DNA from: Argyresthia goedartella
Taxonomy: Eukaryota; Arthropoda; Insecta; Lepidoptera; Argyresthiidae
Assembly: GCA_949825045.1 (NCBI GenBank)
Contig: OX463822.1
Span: forward strand, 33,358,703-33,422,702
DNA length: 64,000 nt
Reading direction: 5' to 3'
The position numbers were made by a program, and so were the translations under genes. The notes below the pieces were generated by a model. That model did no database searches. It was given only the letters and a program-made list of their open reading frames with translations, and had not been told where the DNA came from. How positions within the stretch are numbered: position 1 is the stretch's first letter; every line of letters starts with the position of its first letter. This document shows, in pieces, positions 54,477 to 64,000 of the stretch.

Positions 54477-55010
54477 TTATTAATTCCACGCCTCAACCGA
54501 ACGGGCGTGGAATCTGGTAGGGTGGTTTTCACCAGGAGTATCACACGTGGTACTGACCTTTGACGCCGTAGACCGGACTTCGAAAGCTCAATTCGAGGCA
54601 GGAATACGGGATAAGGAGCACAAGGGGTGGGGGGAGAGGAATCGAATCTTACTCTCGTCGTAGCCCGATGCTGTCGCCGTCGCTGCCGAACGCGACGAAT
54701 TGGGGACCAAACCACTTCAAGCTTCACAACACGAAGCACTCACTCCGATGACGTGAATCTACTTATTCCCGACGATTGTTCCGTGCTTATTAAGATTAAC
54801 ACTCCGACCAGGCCCGACACCCGTGTTAGACAATTATTACTACTGAAATACAGCCAAGGCCCGAACGCCATGTGCCGACATTTTTTCCACGTCAAGCAAG
54901 TAACCTCTAACTCGTCATCTCGTTTCTATACAAGTGACAGCTGCTAGTTCCGTTTCCGTTCCGAGTCGCGCAACAAGAGGAGGTGCGTTCCGAAGCATAA
55001 ATATTAAACA
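54477..55010 (-). repeat. BEL/Pao 5' LTR, 534 bp
   Basis: Same length as the other LTR. The visible differences are the first G (TT instead of TG), ACTTCG for ATTCG, TAAGATT for TATAATT, and CTACTG for CTAATG. It would act as promoter and polyadenylation region. Confidence 0.95.
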
Positions 55011-55015
55011 AATAC
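55011..55015 (+). repeat. Target duplication AATAC, right of BEL element
   Basis: Partner of 47516-47520. Confidence 0.93.
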
Positions 55016-55149
55016 TATAACGCAGTCGCCTTCAGTTTTAGTTAGTAATAGTAGTGTTTTAAACTAGATAGTTCGACAAAAGAGGACCCCTCAAAACAAG
55101 AAAATTTTACAAAATAAGCAGGGGTTTTCTGGCAAACAAATGAAAAATA

Positions 55150-56256
55150 CTAGGACAAAGGGTAAGCCCAACTTAAATATTTCCCATCAAAACATGCAGG
55201 GGCTACCTGGCAAAGAACTTGTATTTTCTTAATCATTCAGACACCGATGTTATTTGTATTACAGAACACTGGTTAAAGGAAAATATGATGTCTTTTAACA
55301 TGAATAATTACAAAATTGTCAGTTGTTACAATAGAAAGACTGCCGATAGAGGTGGTTCTTTAATATTAGTAAAAAATAATATTAAGGTGAAACAACGGAA
55401 AGATATCCTTGCACTTACTGTAGAAAGACAAATAGAGGTATCCTGTGTTGAGTTGGATAGCGATATTATTGTTTGTGTCTACAGACCTCCGAGAGATGAA
55501 AACGGCCATGGCAATTTTGAAATGTTCGAGAAAATTATGGAGGATGCCCTCATTATACTTTGTAATAGCAGAATTTAATTAATGAAAACAAGTTCATTAT
55601 TTGTGGCGATTTTAATGTAGATTTGCTTGTAGATAGATACAACATTGAAACAACGATTAATAACTCTGTTCAAATCATTTAATTTATGTCATATAATTCT
55701 AGAGCCGACTAGAATTACACTTACCTGCCAAACTTGCTTAGATAACGTATTTTGTGACTGTGCATTCACAAGTAAAAATGTAATTAACTGCTTACCCTCC
55801 GATCACAGTGGTCAAACAGTTTCATTCCCAATTGCCAGTAAAACTAGGACTGTTCCATCATTTTATAGGCCTATTACATCCCATAGACTAGAGACGTATA
55901 TGAAAAAGTTAGATATAAATTTGCCAGTACCGGATTTTGATGAACAGAACCCAAGCAAAATCTACTCAGACTTCTTCAGCATTATTCAGACAGAATTCAA
56001 TAAAGTTTTTAAATTAAAGAAAGTCAGTGACTACAAAGGTAAATCTAAATTTAATGACTGGGCAACGTTTGGAATGCGTAAAAGTAGAGTTATCTTATAT
56101 GACCTTTATGAACAAAAAACCTATAACTTTGATCGAAAATTTCATGACTACGTTAAAAAATATTCCAAAACTTTTAAGTTGTTTTGTAGAACTGCAAAAA
56201 CTTTACACATTAATAGAAAAATTCAAAATTCAAATAATGGAATGAAAACAGTTTAG
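55150..56256 (+). pseudogene. LINE ORF2, endonuclease and linker
   Basis: Apurinic-type endonuclease that nicks target DNA. NISHQNMQGLPGKELV near 55175 is the N-terminal block. After a frame change near 55215 come DTDVICITEHWLKEN (catalytic Glu region), SCYNRKTADRGGSL and VCVYRPPR. Then the GDFNVDLL block lies in another frame around 55608-55631, and after a return to the first frame, LPSDHSGQTVSF (SDH block) near 55795. So two short shifts bracket the GDFN block. The linker to RT runs to a TAG at 56254 where the 5.7 kb copy has TGG. Codon frame continues past it into RT. Confidence 0.85.
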
Positions 56257-58026
56257 CAAATAATAAACCGCGAAACTGGCAAAGTTATACCAAGGGACAA
56301 TGATTTCTGCCTAAAGATATGTGATGATGTTGTTAAATCCAGCGCTGATGTTGCTCGAGCTTTTGAAACATTCTTCACTAATGTACCCTTACTCACAACA
56401 GACCGTCTAAATTCATCTCCATATGAAGCAGAGACTTTATTAAAAAATAACACTAGCGCCAGTAATGTATATTTAAAATTTCATCATGTATATCCCCAGG
56501 ACATTGTCAGAACGTTTAAATTACTTAACTTAAAAAATACGGAAGACCTGTGGGGTATATCAGTCAAAGTCATTGGTTCAGTAATTCTAGTTATAGCCCC
56601 ACACTTAGCTTATATATTCAATAAATGTGTTGACGATGGGGCTTTCCCAGACCTCATGAAACACAGTAAACTGATACCTCTGTTCAAGTCGGGAGATAAG
56701 GGTGATCCTTCAAATTTCAGACCAATATCTGTTCTTCCAACACTAAGTAAAATATTTGAAAAGATTTTACTCAATCAAATGCTCTCACACTTCAACCGTA
56801 CAAAACAACTCCACGCCAAACAATACGGTTTCACTAGGGGTAAATCGACTACGGATGCAGGTATTACCCTTATATCTCATATTTATTCTGCATGGGAGGC
56901 CGCACAGGATGCTATCGGAGGTTTTTGCGACCTGTCGAAGGCGTTTGATTGTGTTGATAATAATAAGCTATTAATTAAATTAAATCATTACGGTGTTAGA
57001 AATAAAGCGTTGGATCTACTAAGATCATACCTATGCGATAGAATTCAAAAGGCAGAAGTTAACGGCGTAAAATCTGATGGATCGGGTGTTAAAATGGGCG
57101 TTCCACAAGGTTCCATATTAGGCCCTTTCTTATTCCTGGTATATATTAATGATCTGCCTTTCATGGTGGAGAAATTAACTGACATAGTGTTGTTTGCTGA
57201 TTATACTTCACTGGTCTTCAAAATTGAAAGACAAAAAGGAGAATTTGATGATGTTAATGGTGTATTGTCTTTAACCTTGAATTGGTTCACAGTTAATAAT
57301 TTATTGTTAAACGCTGGTAAAACCAAGTGTATCAAATTATCACCTCCAAATGTCAGGCAAGTTGAGACCAGTTTAGTGTTAGACAACAGCACGTTAGAAT
57401 TAGTAAATGATACGAAGTTTCTTGGAATAACCATTGATAGCAAATTGCAGTGGGGACCCCACGTAGATAAATTGGCTGTTAAATTAAGTTCTGCGGCTTA
57501 CGCTGTTAGGAACATCAGACAAAGCACGGATGTGGCTACATCTAGGCTAGTATATTTTAGTTACTTTCATAGTGTGATGTCCTATGGTATCTTGTTGTGG
57601 GGGAAAGTAGCGGATATTCAAACTATTATTTTTTTACAGAAAAGAGCTATTCGAGCAATTTATAATTTAAAACGAACAGACTCCTTAAGAGAGCTTTTTA
57701 AAGAAATTGACATACTAACAGTAGCTAGTCAATTTATTTTCGAAAATATAATGTATGTACGCAAGAACCTTACAACATTTTCCAAACTTAGCGATAGCTG
57801 TAATGTTTACCTAAGAAATAATTACAGACTATGTGCGCCCCGTTTTAGACTCGCGAAAGTTAGCAATTCTTTCAAGGGTCAGTGCATTCTCTACTACAAT
57901 AAGATACCTCTGGAGATTTTGAAATTGCCATTTGAGCAATTTAAAAAGCATGTTAAAGCGACTTTGTCGAAAAAGGGATATTACAATGTTCAAGATTACA
58001 TAAATGACAGGACTGTATGGGGTTAA
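56257..58026 (+). pseudogene. LINE ORF2, reverse transcriptase, catalytic FADD changed to FADY
   Basis: From the TAG at 56254 the same frame is open to the stop at 58024-58026; the first ATG is at 56656. RT blocks: SNFRPISVLPTLSKIFE, YGFTRGKSTTDA, FCDLSKAFDCVD, GVPQGSILGPFLFLVYINDL, then LFADYTSLVF where FADDTS is expected. One base change (GAT to TAT) removes an essential metal-binding aspartate, so this copy cannot be active. LNAGKTKCIKLS, FLGITIDSKLQWGPHVDKLA and the tail NDRTVWG follow. Its family is shared with several fragments in this window. Confidence 0.92.
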
Positions 58027-58334
58027 TCTGGCTCAACACAGACCTTGCTGTTAATAATTTTGTAATTATTTATTCCTGCTTATTAATCATAACAATTAAA
58101 TTTTTCATATTTGTATTAGTTAAGCACAACCTATTTTTAAAAGAGATCTAAAAATAAATCTGTGGGAGTTTCTACGCCCTTCTTCTCCCACAGTGGTCCA
58201 ATGTAGAGAAGAGGCAAAAAATGACGTTTGCTAAGTATATGTAAATATCTACAGTAAAAAAACGTATCTTTTGTGGAAAACACACTCTGACATGTTGTCA
58301 GAATGTGTTGAATGTCCGCTATGTTTGTATGTGA

Positions 58335-58395
58335 CACACACATAGCGCCTTTCCCCGTACGGGGTGGAAGAGGAACAGTTGTGTCCACCATTAGC
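58335..58395 (-). repeat. Repeat family D
   Basis: CATAGCGCCTTTCCCCGTAC, GGGGTGGAAGAGGAACAG. Confidence 0.55.
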
Positions 58396-58399
58396 CAAA

Positions 58400-59065
58400 C
58401 CAGTAAAATGCTGTCCTAATCGAAACCATAACACATTTACAACACTCAATTATTATTAGCAAACAGATATCTAACCCAATCAATTTGTCACTAGAGCCTG
58501 TTATAGTATAGCTTTCAGACTGCGGGGGCAACCCCAGGGGGTCTCTTGGGGGACGCGGGGTGTTATGTTCCGTCCCCGCCCCCCCATCGTGTGAGCGTTA
58601 TTGACAGATCCGCCATCGGTGTCACTGTTATTGAAACAACCTTGGTTGTCCGTGCTTCCGATGTACGGTGCAGATAAACATAGACATGTATGTAGGTATG
58701 TAATGTATGTTATTTTTTCAAAAACAATATAAATTGTGTGAGAATTACAAAAATTAAATATGTACAACATTAATTTAAATTGATAAAATGACAGATAAAT
58801 TATACAAAATTAGTTCACAAATTTTAAGCCTAGGATTCAATATCAATTTAGTCTGAATCACAGATATAATATGTCAATTGGTACTGATAAATTCAATTTA
58901 ACTTTAAAATAATGAATTCCTCAGTACTGTAAGGGTACTTTTTCAACAAGTATAAGTTTAGTTTATGTTTGACACTACTGTGTGTGACTAGAATCTTGAG
59001 CTCAACTGGTAGGTGCTTGAATATCAATAGCGACTGATATCCAGCTGCATGTCTGACGACCATGT
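58400..59065. other. No recognised feature
   Basis: A GC-rich patch at 58520-58595 (GGGGTCTCTTGGGGG, CCCCGCCCCCCC) in AT-rich DNA; otherwise nothing. Confidence 0.3.
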
Positions 59066-59069
59066 TTTG

Positions 59070-59335
59070 ACGACCCGAATGGCCGAGTCGGCAGTGACCC
59101 TGCCTTCGAAGCCAAGGGTCCCGAGTTCAAGTCCCGGTGGGGGCAAATATTTGTTTGATGAGAACGGATGTTTGTACCCTAGTCATGGTTGTTTATCTAT
59201 CTAAGTATAATATTTATCTATATAAGTATGGGTATCGTTGTCTAGTACCCAAGATACAGGGAATCCTAGTTTGGGGCTAGATCAATGTGTGTAAATGGTG
59301 TCCAAGGTATTATTATATTATTATTATTATTATTA
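59070..59335 (+). mobile_element. tRNA-derived SINE, family B, complete
   Basis: Box A region GACCCGAATGGCCGAGTCGG, box B GAGTTCAAGTCCCGG, then GGGGGCAAATATTTGTTTG, the full body, and a TATTAT microsatellite tail at 59308-59341. It is the best copy of the family. Confidence 0.9.
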
Positions 59336-59639
59336 TTATTATGTCGTGATATGTCCAGCCTTAGTGCGGATGCAATCGGAAAGCCTTTTCTACGCGAGGT
59401 TTCTCGTTGAAGTCTCTGTTACGTCACTGTAACACTATAAACAGCAAATGACGTACAACCAATCAGCGCGCAAGCTGCCTTCCGCGGTTCACAATTTCAC
59501 GGATTGACACGGATAGATATCGAAAATTCTGACGTTAAATTGCAAGCAGTCTCGAATGAATCGATAGTTTACAAACTAACGGTGTTCATAATAATATGGT
59601 TACCACACTGAAGCTGTCGCGGCACTATAGGTTGGTTCT

Positions 59640-59800
59640 GGCCCCAGGTCACCCTGCCACGTGGGAACCAGAATGAGCGACGTCACACACATATAAACAT
59701 GCGAGGTTTTTTCTTCCCTTCCGACCGGTATTCGAACCCGGGACCTCTCGATTTTGAGGCAAACCTTTGACCGCTAAGCCACGGAGGTTGTAGTGTTTTA
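59640..59800 (-). mobile_element. tRNA-derived SINE, family A, diverged
   Basis: CACGTGGGAACCAGAATGAG, CGACGTCACACACATATAAA, ATTCGAACCCGGGACC and a head ACCGCTAAGCCACGGAGG. Confidence 0.75.
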
Positions 59801-60006
59801 GCCCGGATCTAGGGCATACAGGAATGTGTATGCATGTTAAAGGACGTTTTTTTCCCCAATGCATTTCCATATCCCTTTGTGACGGGAACCAAGCTCATCG
59901 GAGTATGGAAATAGCGTCACTGGCGAACAAAGGAAACAAAGAACCAAAAATCAAATTAACGATATAAACCGAAGGACACTGGCTTTTCCCCTGATACAAA
60001 ACATAC

Positions 60007-60303
60007 TGTTATAACCCTGTTTTCTTTGTAATAAAAGCTAAACAAGCAGATCACCTTGTAACGTGTATATTTCCATGATATTCTATTGCAGAGTCAGCCC
60101 TTTGGTTACCTGCCATTTACTTGAATAATATTTTTTTTAGTCAGTTAGAATTGTTCAATTGCGAGGAGCGGTCGCCTCCACTTTCAAGAAGTTATAAAAG
60201 TTGTGTCGTAGTGATCTTGTAAGATTTGTCAAAAGACAATAAAACTAGTTAGGCGAACATTGTAGTTTTTTTTAAAAAGACAGACACCATAGGCCTCCTA
60301 ACA
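60007..60303 (+). repeat. Putative Ty3/gypsy 5' LTR, 297 bp
   Basis: Begins TGTTATAACC and ends CTCCTAACA, giving TGTTA/TAACA inverted ends, three bases before the primer-binding site. A TATAAAAG at 60193 and AATAAA at 60238 fit LTR promoter and polyadenylation signals. The 3' LTR lies outside the window, so the left edge is inferred. Confidence 0.6.
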
Positions 60304-60306
60304 AAT

Positions 60307-60324
60307 TGGTGTCAGAAGTGGGAT
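60307..60324 (+). promoter_or_regulatory. Primer-binding site
   Basis: TGGTGTCAGAAGTGGGATT starts with the TGG that pairs with a tRNA CCA end. The sequence resembles the complement of a leucine tRNA 3' end, an inference from memory that was not checked. Confidence 0.75.
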
Positions 60325-60928
60325 TCCAAAGAGGTCATACAGACATCTAAGGAATCCGAATCCCTGGCCAGTGTTTGTCCTGATCGACGATAAGACTCGT
60401 GCCTAGTACGAGCCCGCATCAGCTACAACCTAACTGTCTTGATCCGACGGTCAGTCTCCGCCCTCTGAGCGTGAGCCCGCGATCCAGAACACTACCACTG
60501 CGGGTACTCCATTCAACGTGCCCGACGAACAGCTCTAGCTCATCATCACCATCGCCCAACATCCTGGGTGCATTATCCTGCAGCCCGTTTCCAGCCAAAA
60601 ATCTAACACGCCGCCTGTCGCCGCGTGGTCACCAAGCGCTGTCACTAGACACGCGTCACGCGCTGCCTGCCCACGTCACGCAACCTGCCGCGTGATACCA
60701 TCGCCAAGCCCGAGAATGCAGCTTAAGACCAATATCGTCGTGTGTCTGTGAGTTACAAAACCCGTTTACTTTTGTGTTCTACCGTTTTCATGTGAAAGTG
60801 TTTTTTTAAGTCCTACTTTTAATTTTACCTGCTACATCTTATGTTTTACGGTGATTTATTTTTACATTTATTTTATTGGTATTGTCAAACATTTTGTCTA
60901 AGACTACCTAAACATAGCACAATAATTA
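60325..60928 (+). other. Gypsy leader region
   Basis: About 600 bp between primer site and gag. A 98-codon Ser/Pro-rich frame at 60399-60695 is compositionally biased and has no Gag pattern; I do not call it a gene. Confidence 0.5.
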
Positions 60929-61225
60929 ATGTCTGACGTCAAATCCGAATCTGAAGATTCCAAATTAAAATCGGAACTTCCAGAAGGTCACGAATCAATC
61001 AGTTCAGAATCAGACGCTTCTCATACTTCCTCTGACTCTCATTTTGGATCTAGTGTCGACTTATCTGCTATTCTTCCAACCAACATGCCACCAAAAGTCG
61101 ATAAAAATGCTGAAATCTCCCTGTCAGTATTGACTAAATTTATAAAACCATACAATGGTGATAAAGAAATCCCGGACTACAGTTCCGAGGTCATCTCAGG
61201 TTACCCTGAGTTCTACTCTGCCTAA
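60929..61225 (+). pseudogene. Truncated gypsy Gag N-terminus, 98 codons
   Basis: Starts MSDVKSESEDSKLKSEL, a Ser/Glu-rich leader, then LSVLTKFIKPYNGDKE, which resembles the start of a Gag capsid core. Immediately after GDKE the sequence enters the 78-bp repeat array and this frame stops at 61223. The rest of capsid and any nucleocapsid zinc knuckle are absent, so Gag has lost most of its length. Autonomous relatives would carry several hundred more residues. Confidence 0.7.
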
Positions 61226-64000
61226 ACACCAGAGTTCTACGATTAAATCCCGGAATATAGTTCCGAGGTCATCTCAGGTTACCCTGAGTCCTACTCTGCC
61301 CAAACACCAGAGTTCTACGATTAAATCCCGGAATATAGTTCCGAGGTCATCTCAGGTCACCCTGAGTCCTACTCTGCCTAAAGACCAGAGTTATACAATT
61401 AAATCCCGGGACATAGTTCCGAGGTCATCTCAGGTTGCCCTGAGTTCTACTCTGACTAAACCACAGAGTTCTATAAATAAATCCCGGAACACGATTCCGA
61501 TGTCACCTCAGCACTCGCTGAGTCCTACTCTGTCAATACAAAAAAGTTTTCAAAACAATTCTCAAAATCAAGATTCGGGAAATATTAAAAACTTTGAACT
61601 AACTGAATCCGACCCTGTCCCTGATTTTATACCAATTCTCGAGACTACTATAACTAATAAAAAAATATCATTACCACACATTTATTTGCAAACTAAATAC
61701 GCTGTGAATCCACTATGCTTGCTGATCGACACTGGCGCAAGCATCAGTATAATTAAAAACTCAAGTTTGAAAGAAACTCCTGCACTCTCACGTGAAATTG
61801 TAAAAATTAAAGGCATAAGTAAATCAGAATCCTTAATTACAACATTGGGCACCTTCCAGCTGTATATTGACTTACCCTCAGAAACAATCAATTTTAAATT
61901 CCATGTCACAAATGACGATGTGTGCCTCGAAGATTATGACGGAATAATCGGAAGTGATTTTTTCGGACATTTCAAAGTTAACATTAACTACGAATTGAAA
62001 AGCATACACATTCGCAATGTACAGTTGCCTATTGTTTATAATCAACCTACCTACATCATACCGGCTCGCAGTGAAGCCGTTATCGAGTGCGGAATATCAA
62101 ATTACTCACACGAGCTCTACCAAGATAACGAGGCCCTCGTTTTAGATCATCTTTATTGCGAAGGTGTTTATGTCGCTAATTGCATAGTTTTAATCAAACC
62201 AAATGGCAAAGTGAATATCTCAGTTTTAAATACTACAAACTCTAGCGTCAACGTCAAAGACTATGCGGTGGAATTAACACCCATTGAGAAATCAGAAACG
62301 ACATCTGATTCTTGTCGTAAAATAAACTCTATTTCTGTTTCTAATTCTGATCGAATAAATCAAGTCTTAAATCAATTACGCTGTTATCATCTGAACGATG
62401 AAGAAAAAGCAACTCTTTTTGAGTGTTGTCGCAAATACACTGATATCTTCCACCTTGATGGTGAATCCCTGACCTATACTAACGCCATCGAGCACACTAT
62501 TAACTCCGGTGACTCTCCCCCTATTCATGTAAAATCATATCGATTTCCTGATTGTCATAAGGAAGAAGTCGATTCTCAAGTACGAAAAATGCTTGATCAA
62601 AATATTATCCGCCCCTCTATCTCACCATGGAGTGCTCCCGTATGGGTAGTCCCTAAAAAAATGGACGCTTCCGGCAAGAAGAAATGGAGGATTGTTATCG
62701 ATTACCGCCGTTTGAACGACGTCACAGTTTCTGAAAGTTATCCTCTACCACTTATCACCGACATACTCGACCAACTGGGTCATTCTAAATATTTCAGCAC
62801 TCTTGACCTGGCAAGCGGATTTCATCAAATAAAGATGAGTGCTTCAGATGCCCTCAAAACAGGATTTACCGTTAGTACTAACTCGAGCGTCACTGGCCAC
62901 TACGAATTTGCCAGGATGCCCTTCGGGTTAAAAAATGCTCCTTCTACGTTTCAGCGTCTCATGAATACAGCTCTTTCAGGCCTTCAAGGCCTTCACTGTT
63001 ACGTTTATCTCGACGATTGCATAATCTACTCACATGACCTGGATTCCCATATGACCAAGTTACAACTTGTCTTCGACAGGATGCGACAATTCAATTTAAA
63101 ATTACAACCTGATAAATGTGAATTTCTCAGACGGGAAGTCGCTTACTTAGGACACATAATTACAGACAAAGGAGTCAGTCCCAATCCCGAAAAAATTAAA
63201 GCTGTTACTGAGTTCCCAGTACCAACCAATGTAAAGCAAATCAAATCCTTCCTTGGTCTTGTCGGTTATTATCGACGCTTCATTGAAAATTTCTCGAAAA
63301 TCACAAAACCCTTAACATCACTACTCAAAAAGGATATCCCTTTCGATTGGACTTCAGAACAAGAAAACGCTTTTCAACTCCTCAAGGTAAAGCTCACCAC
63401 TGCACCTCTACTCCAATATCCTGATTTTTCTGCCCCGTTTGTGATCACAACGGATGCTTCTAATTATGCGGTAGGTGCAGTCCTTTCACAAGGTGATATA
63501 GGTAAAGACAAACCTATAGCCTATGCATCCAGAACCTTAAACAAGCCTGAAGGAAATTATTCGACCACTGAAAAGGAATTACTAGCCATAATTTATGCTG
63601 TCAAAACATTCCGCCCTTACCTTTTTGGTCGCAAATTTAAAATCGTGACGGATCACCGGCCATTAGTCTGGCTATTCAACGTTAAGGATCCTGGCAGCCG
63701 ACTTATTCGCTGGCGCCTTAAACTAGAGGAATACGACTATGAAATTGTATATAAACAAGGTCGCCTTAACTCCAACGCCGATGCGTTATCGCGTTGTCCT
63801 GTGAATATCATTGATTCCCAAAATCTACTTAACTCTCCATATGAAAAATATTTTAAGGAACAATTTACAAATAGAATCCCTACTCCAAATACCATAATGG
63901 AAGAACATACCGAAGCTCTCCATCTATCTAAGCTTAAATCAATCGCGTGTCCCGTCTCACTGGACTTTGACTATTCTATGCCACATTGTGAAGAGCTAAT
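61146..64000 (+). CDS. pol: Gypsy Pol: protease, RT, RNase H (951 codons, open at window end)
   Basis: The frame opens after a TAA at 61143 (first ATG 61155) and has no stop to 64000. The first 135 codons include five 26-residue repeats. Protease: LCLLIDTGASISII with the Asp-Thr-Gly at 61728 (about residue 195), and IIGSDFF near 61950. RT: WRIVIDYRRLND, FSTLDLASGFHQI (first Asp), FGLKNAPSTFQRLM, YVYLDDCIIYSHD (YLDD at 63006, about residue 621), YLGHIITDKGV, IKSFLGLVGYYRRFI. RNase H: TTDASNYAVGAVLSQ (Asp at 63453), STTEKELLAI, VTDHRPLVWL and NADALSRCP. All catalytic residues are present. It starts one frame away from gag, overlapping its end, as in elements that use frameshifting. Integrase is expected next. 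Confidence 0.93.
61167..61556 (+). repeat. Five in-frame 78-bp tandem repeats
   Basis: Units start at 61167, 61245, 61323, 61401 and 61479, each exactly 78 bp (26 codons), reading KSRNIVPRSSQVTLSPTLPK plus about six residues. The last unit is diverged (IPMSPQHSLSPTL). The first three are nearly identical. No unit has a stop in the pol frame. Confidence 0.95.

Larger units (their letters stand above)
47521..55010 (-). mobile_element. BEL/Pao LTR retrotransposon, 7490 bp
   Basis: Minus-strand order: 5' LTR (54477-55010), gag, protease, RT, RNase H, integrase, 3' LTR (47521-48054). The LTRs differ at only about five positions, so the insertion is young, yet pol carries several frame breaks. Next to the 5' LTR a TTGGTAGCAGGCGCGG stretch (minus strand, about 54457-54473) has the TGG expected of a primer-binding site; the tRNA is not identified. 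Next to the 3' LTR a purine-rich GGGCGGGTGA (about 48055-48068) may be the polypurine tract. Confidence 0.95.
46125..58260 (+). mobile_element. Near full-length LINE split by a BEL/Pao insertion
   Basis: ORF1 lies left of the BEL element and ORF2 right of it. Without the 7490-bp insertion and one copy of AATAC, the LINE would be about 4.6 kb, a normal full length. The 3' UTR (58027-58260) has the CTGTGGGAG/CTCCCACAG hairpin at about 58158-58191. Fragments of the same family lie at 5.7, 9.8, 10.0, 19.8, 31.5 and 41.6 kb. The 5' limit is a guess. Confidence 0.85.
60007..64000 (+). mobile_element. Ty3/gypsy LTR retrotransposon, cut by the window end
   Basis: LTR, primer-binding site, leader, a short gag remnant, protease, RT and RNase H in Ty3/gypsy order. 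Integrase and the 3' LTR would lie beyond 64000. Confidence 0.9.

Noticed and set aside
60399..60695. 98-codon Ser/Pro-rich frame in the gypsy leader
   Set aside because: Composition bias only, no Gag pattern, and a better gag start follows at 60929.

Overview
This 64 kb window looks like AT-rich insect DNA, most likely lepidopteran. The grounds are several tRNA-derived SINE families, a DD37D (maT-type) mariner of the kind known from silkworm, BEL/Pao and Ty3/gypsy retrotransposons, LINEs with a conserved 3' UTR hairpin, and many short inverted-repeat elements. These assignments come from reading motifs; no database search was possible. I find no host protein gene that I can name. The best hint of one is a CpG-rich candidate first exon near 28.5 kb.

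Left part (1-33.9 kb): nested and decayed transposons. A 428-bp MITE with long terminal inverted repeats lies at 2.0-2.4 kb. A dead RTE-like LINE lies at 4.3-5.1 kb on the minus strand. Three LINE pieces meet at 5.7-9.8 kb; the last keeps a 575-codon reverse transcriptase frame with an intact YADD. At 12.1-14.5 kb a second copy of the first MITE is split by a maT mariner (perfect TA duplication, matching 26-bp ends) and by another repeat. A 54-bp minisatellite fills 23.5-24.5 kb. A large foldback element with two 269-bp arms lies at 29.0-29.8 kb. Four MITE families with different ends share one internal module.

Middle (33.9-40.4 kb): a 6.5 kb satellite-like array of 65-, 43- and 30-bp units, all versions of one unit that lost different segments. 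The long apparent reading frames in it are artefacts of the repeat.

Right part (40.4-64 kb): more SINE, LINE and MITE remnants, then a textbook nested insertion. A LINE (ORF1 with a coiled coil and esterase-like region, ORF2 with endonuclease and reverse transcriptase) is interrupted by a complete 7490-bp BEL/Pao retrotransposon on the minus strand (534-bp LTRs, AATAC target duplication). The window ends inside a Ty3/gypsy element on the plus strand. That element has a likely LTR, a primer-binding site, a truncated gag, five in-frame 78-bp repeats, and an uninterrupted protease-RT-RNase H frame running off the end.

These genes do not form a cellular pathway. Each element's proteins serve its own copying: Gag packages RNA, protease matures the polyprotein, RT and RNase H make DNA, and integrase, endonuclease or transposase inserts it. 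SINEs and MITEs have no proteins and depend on such enzymes.
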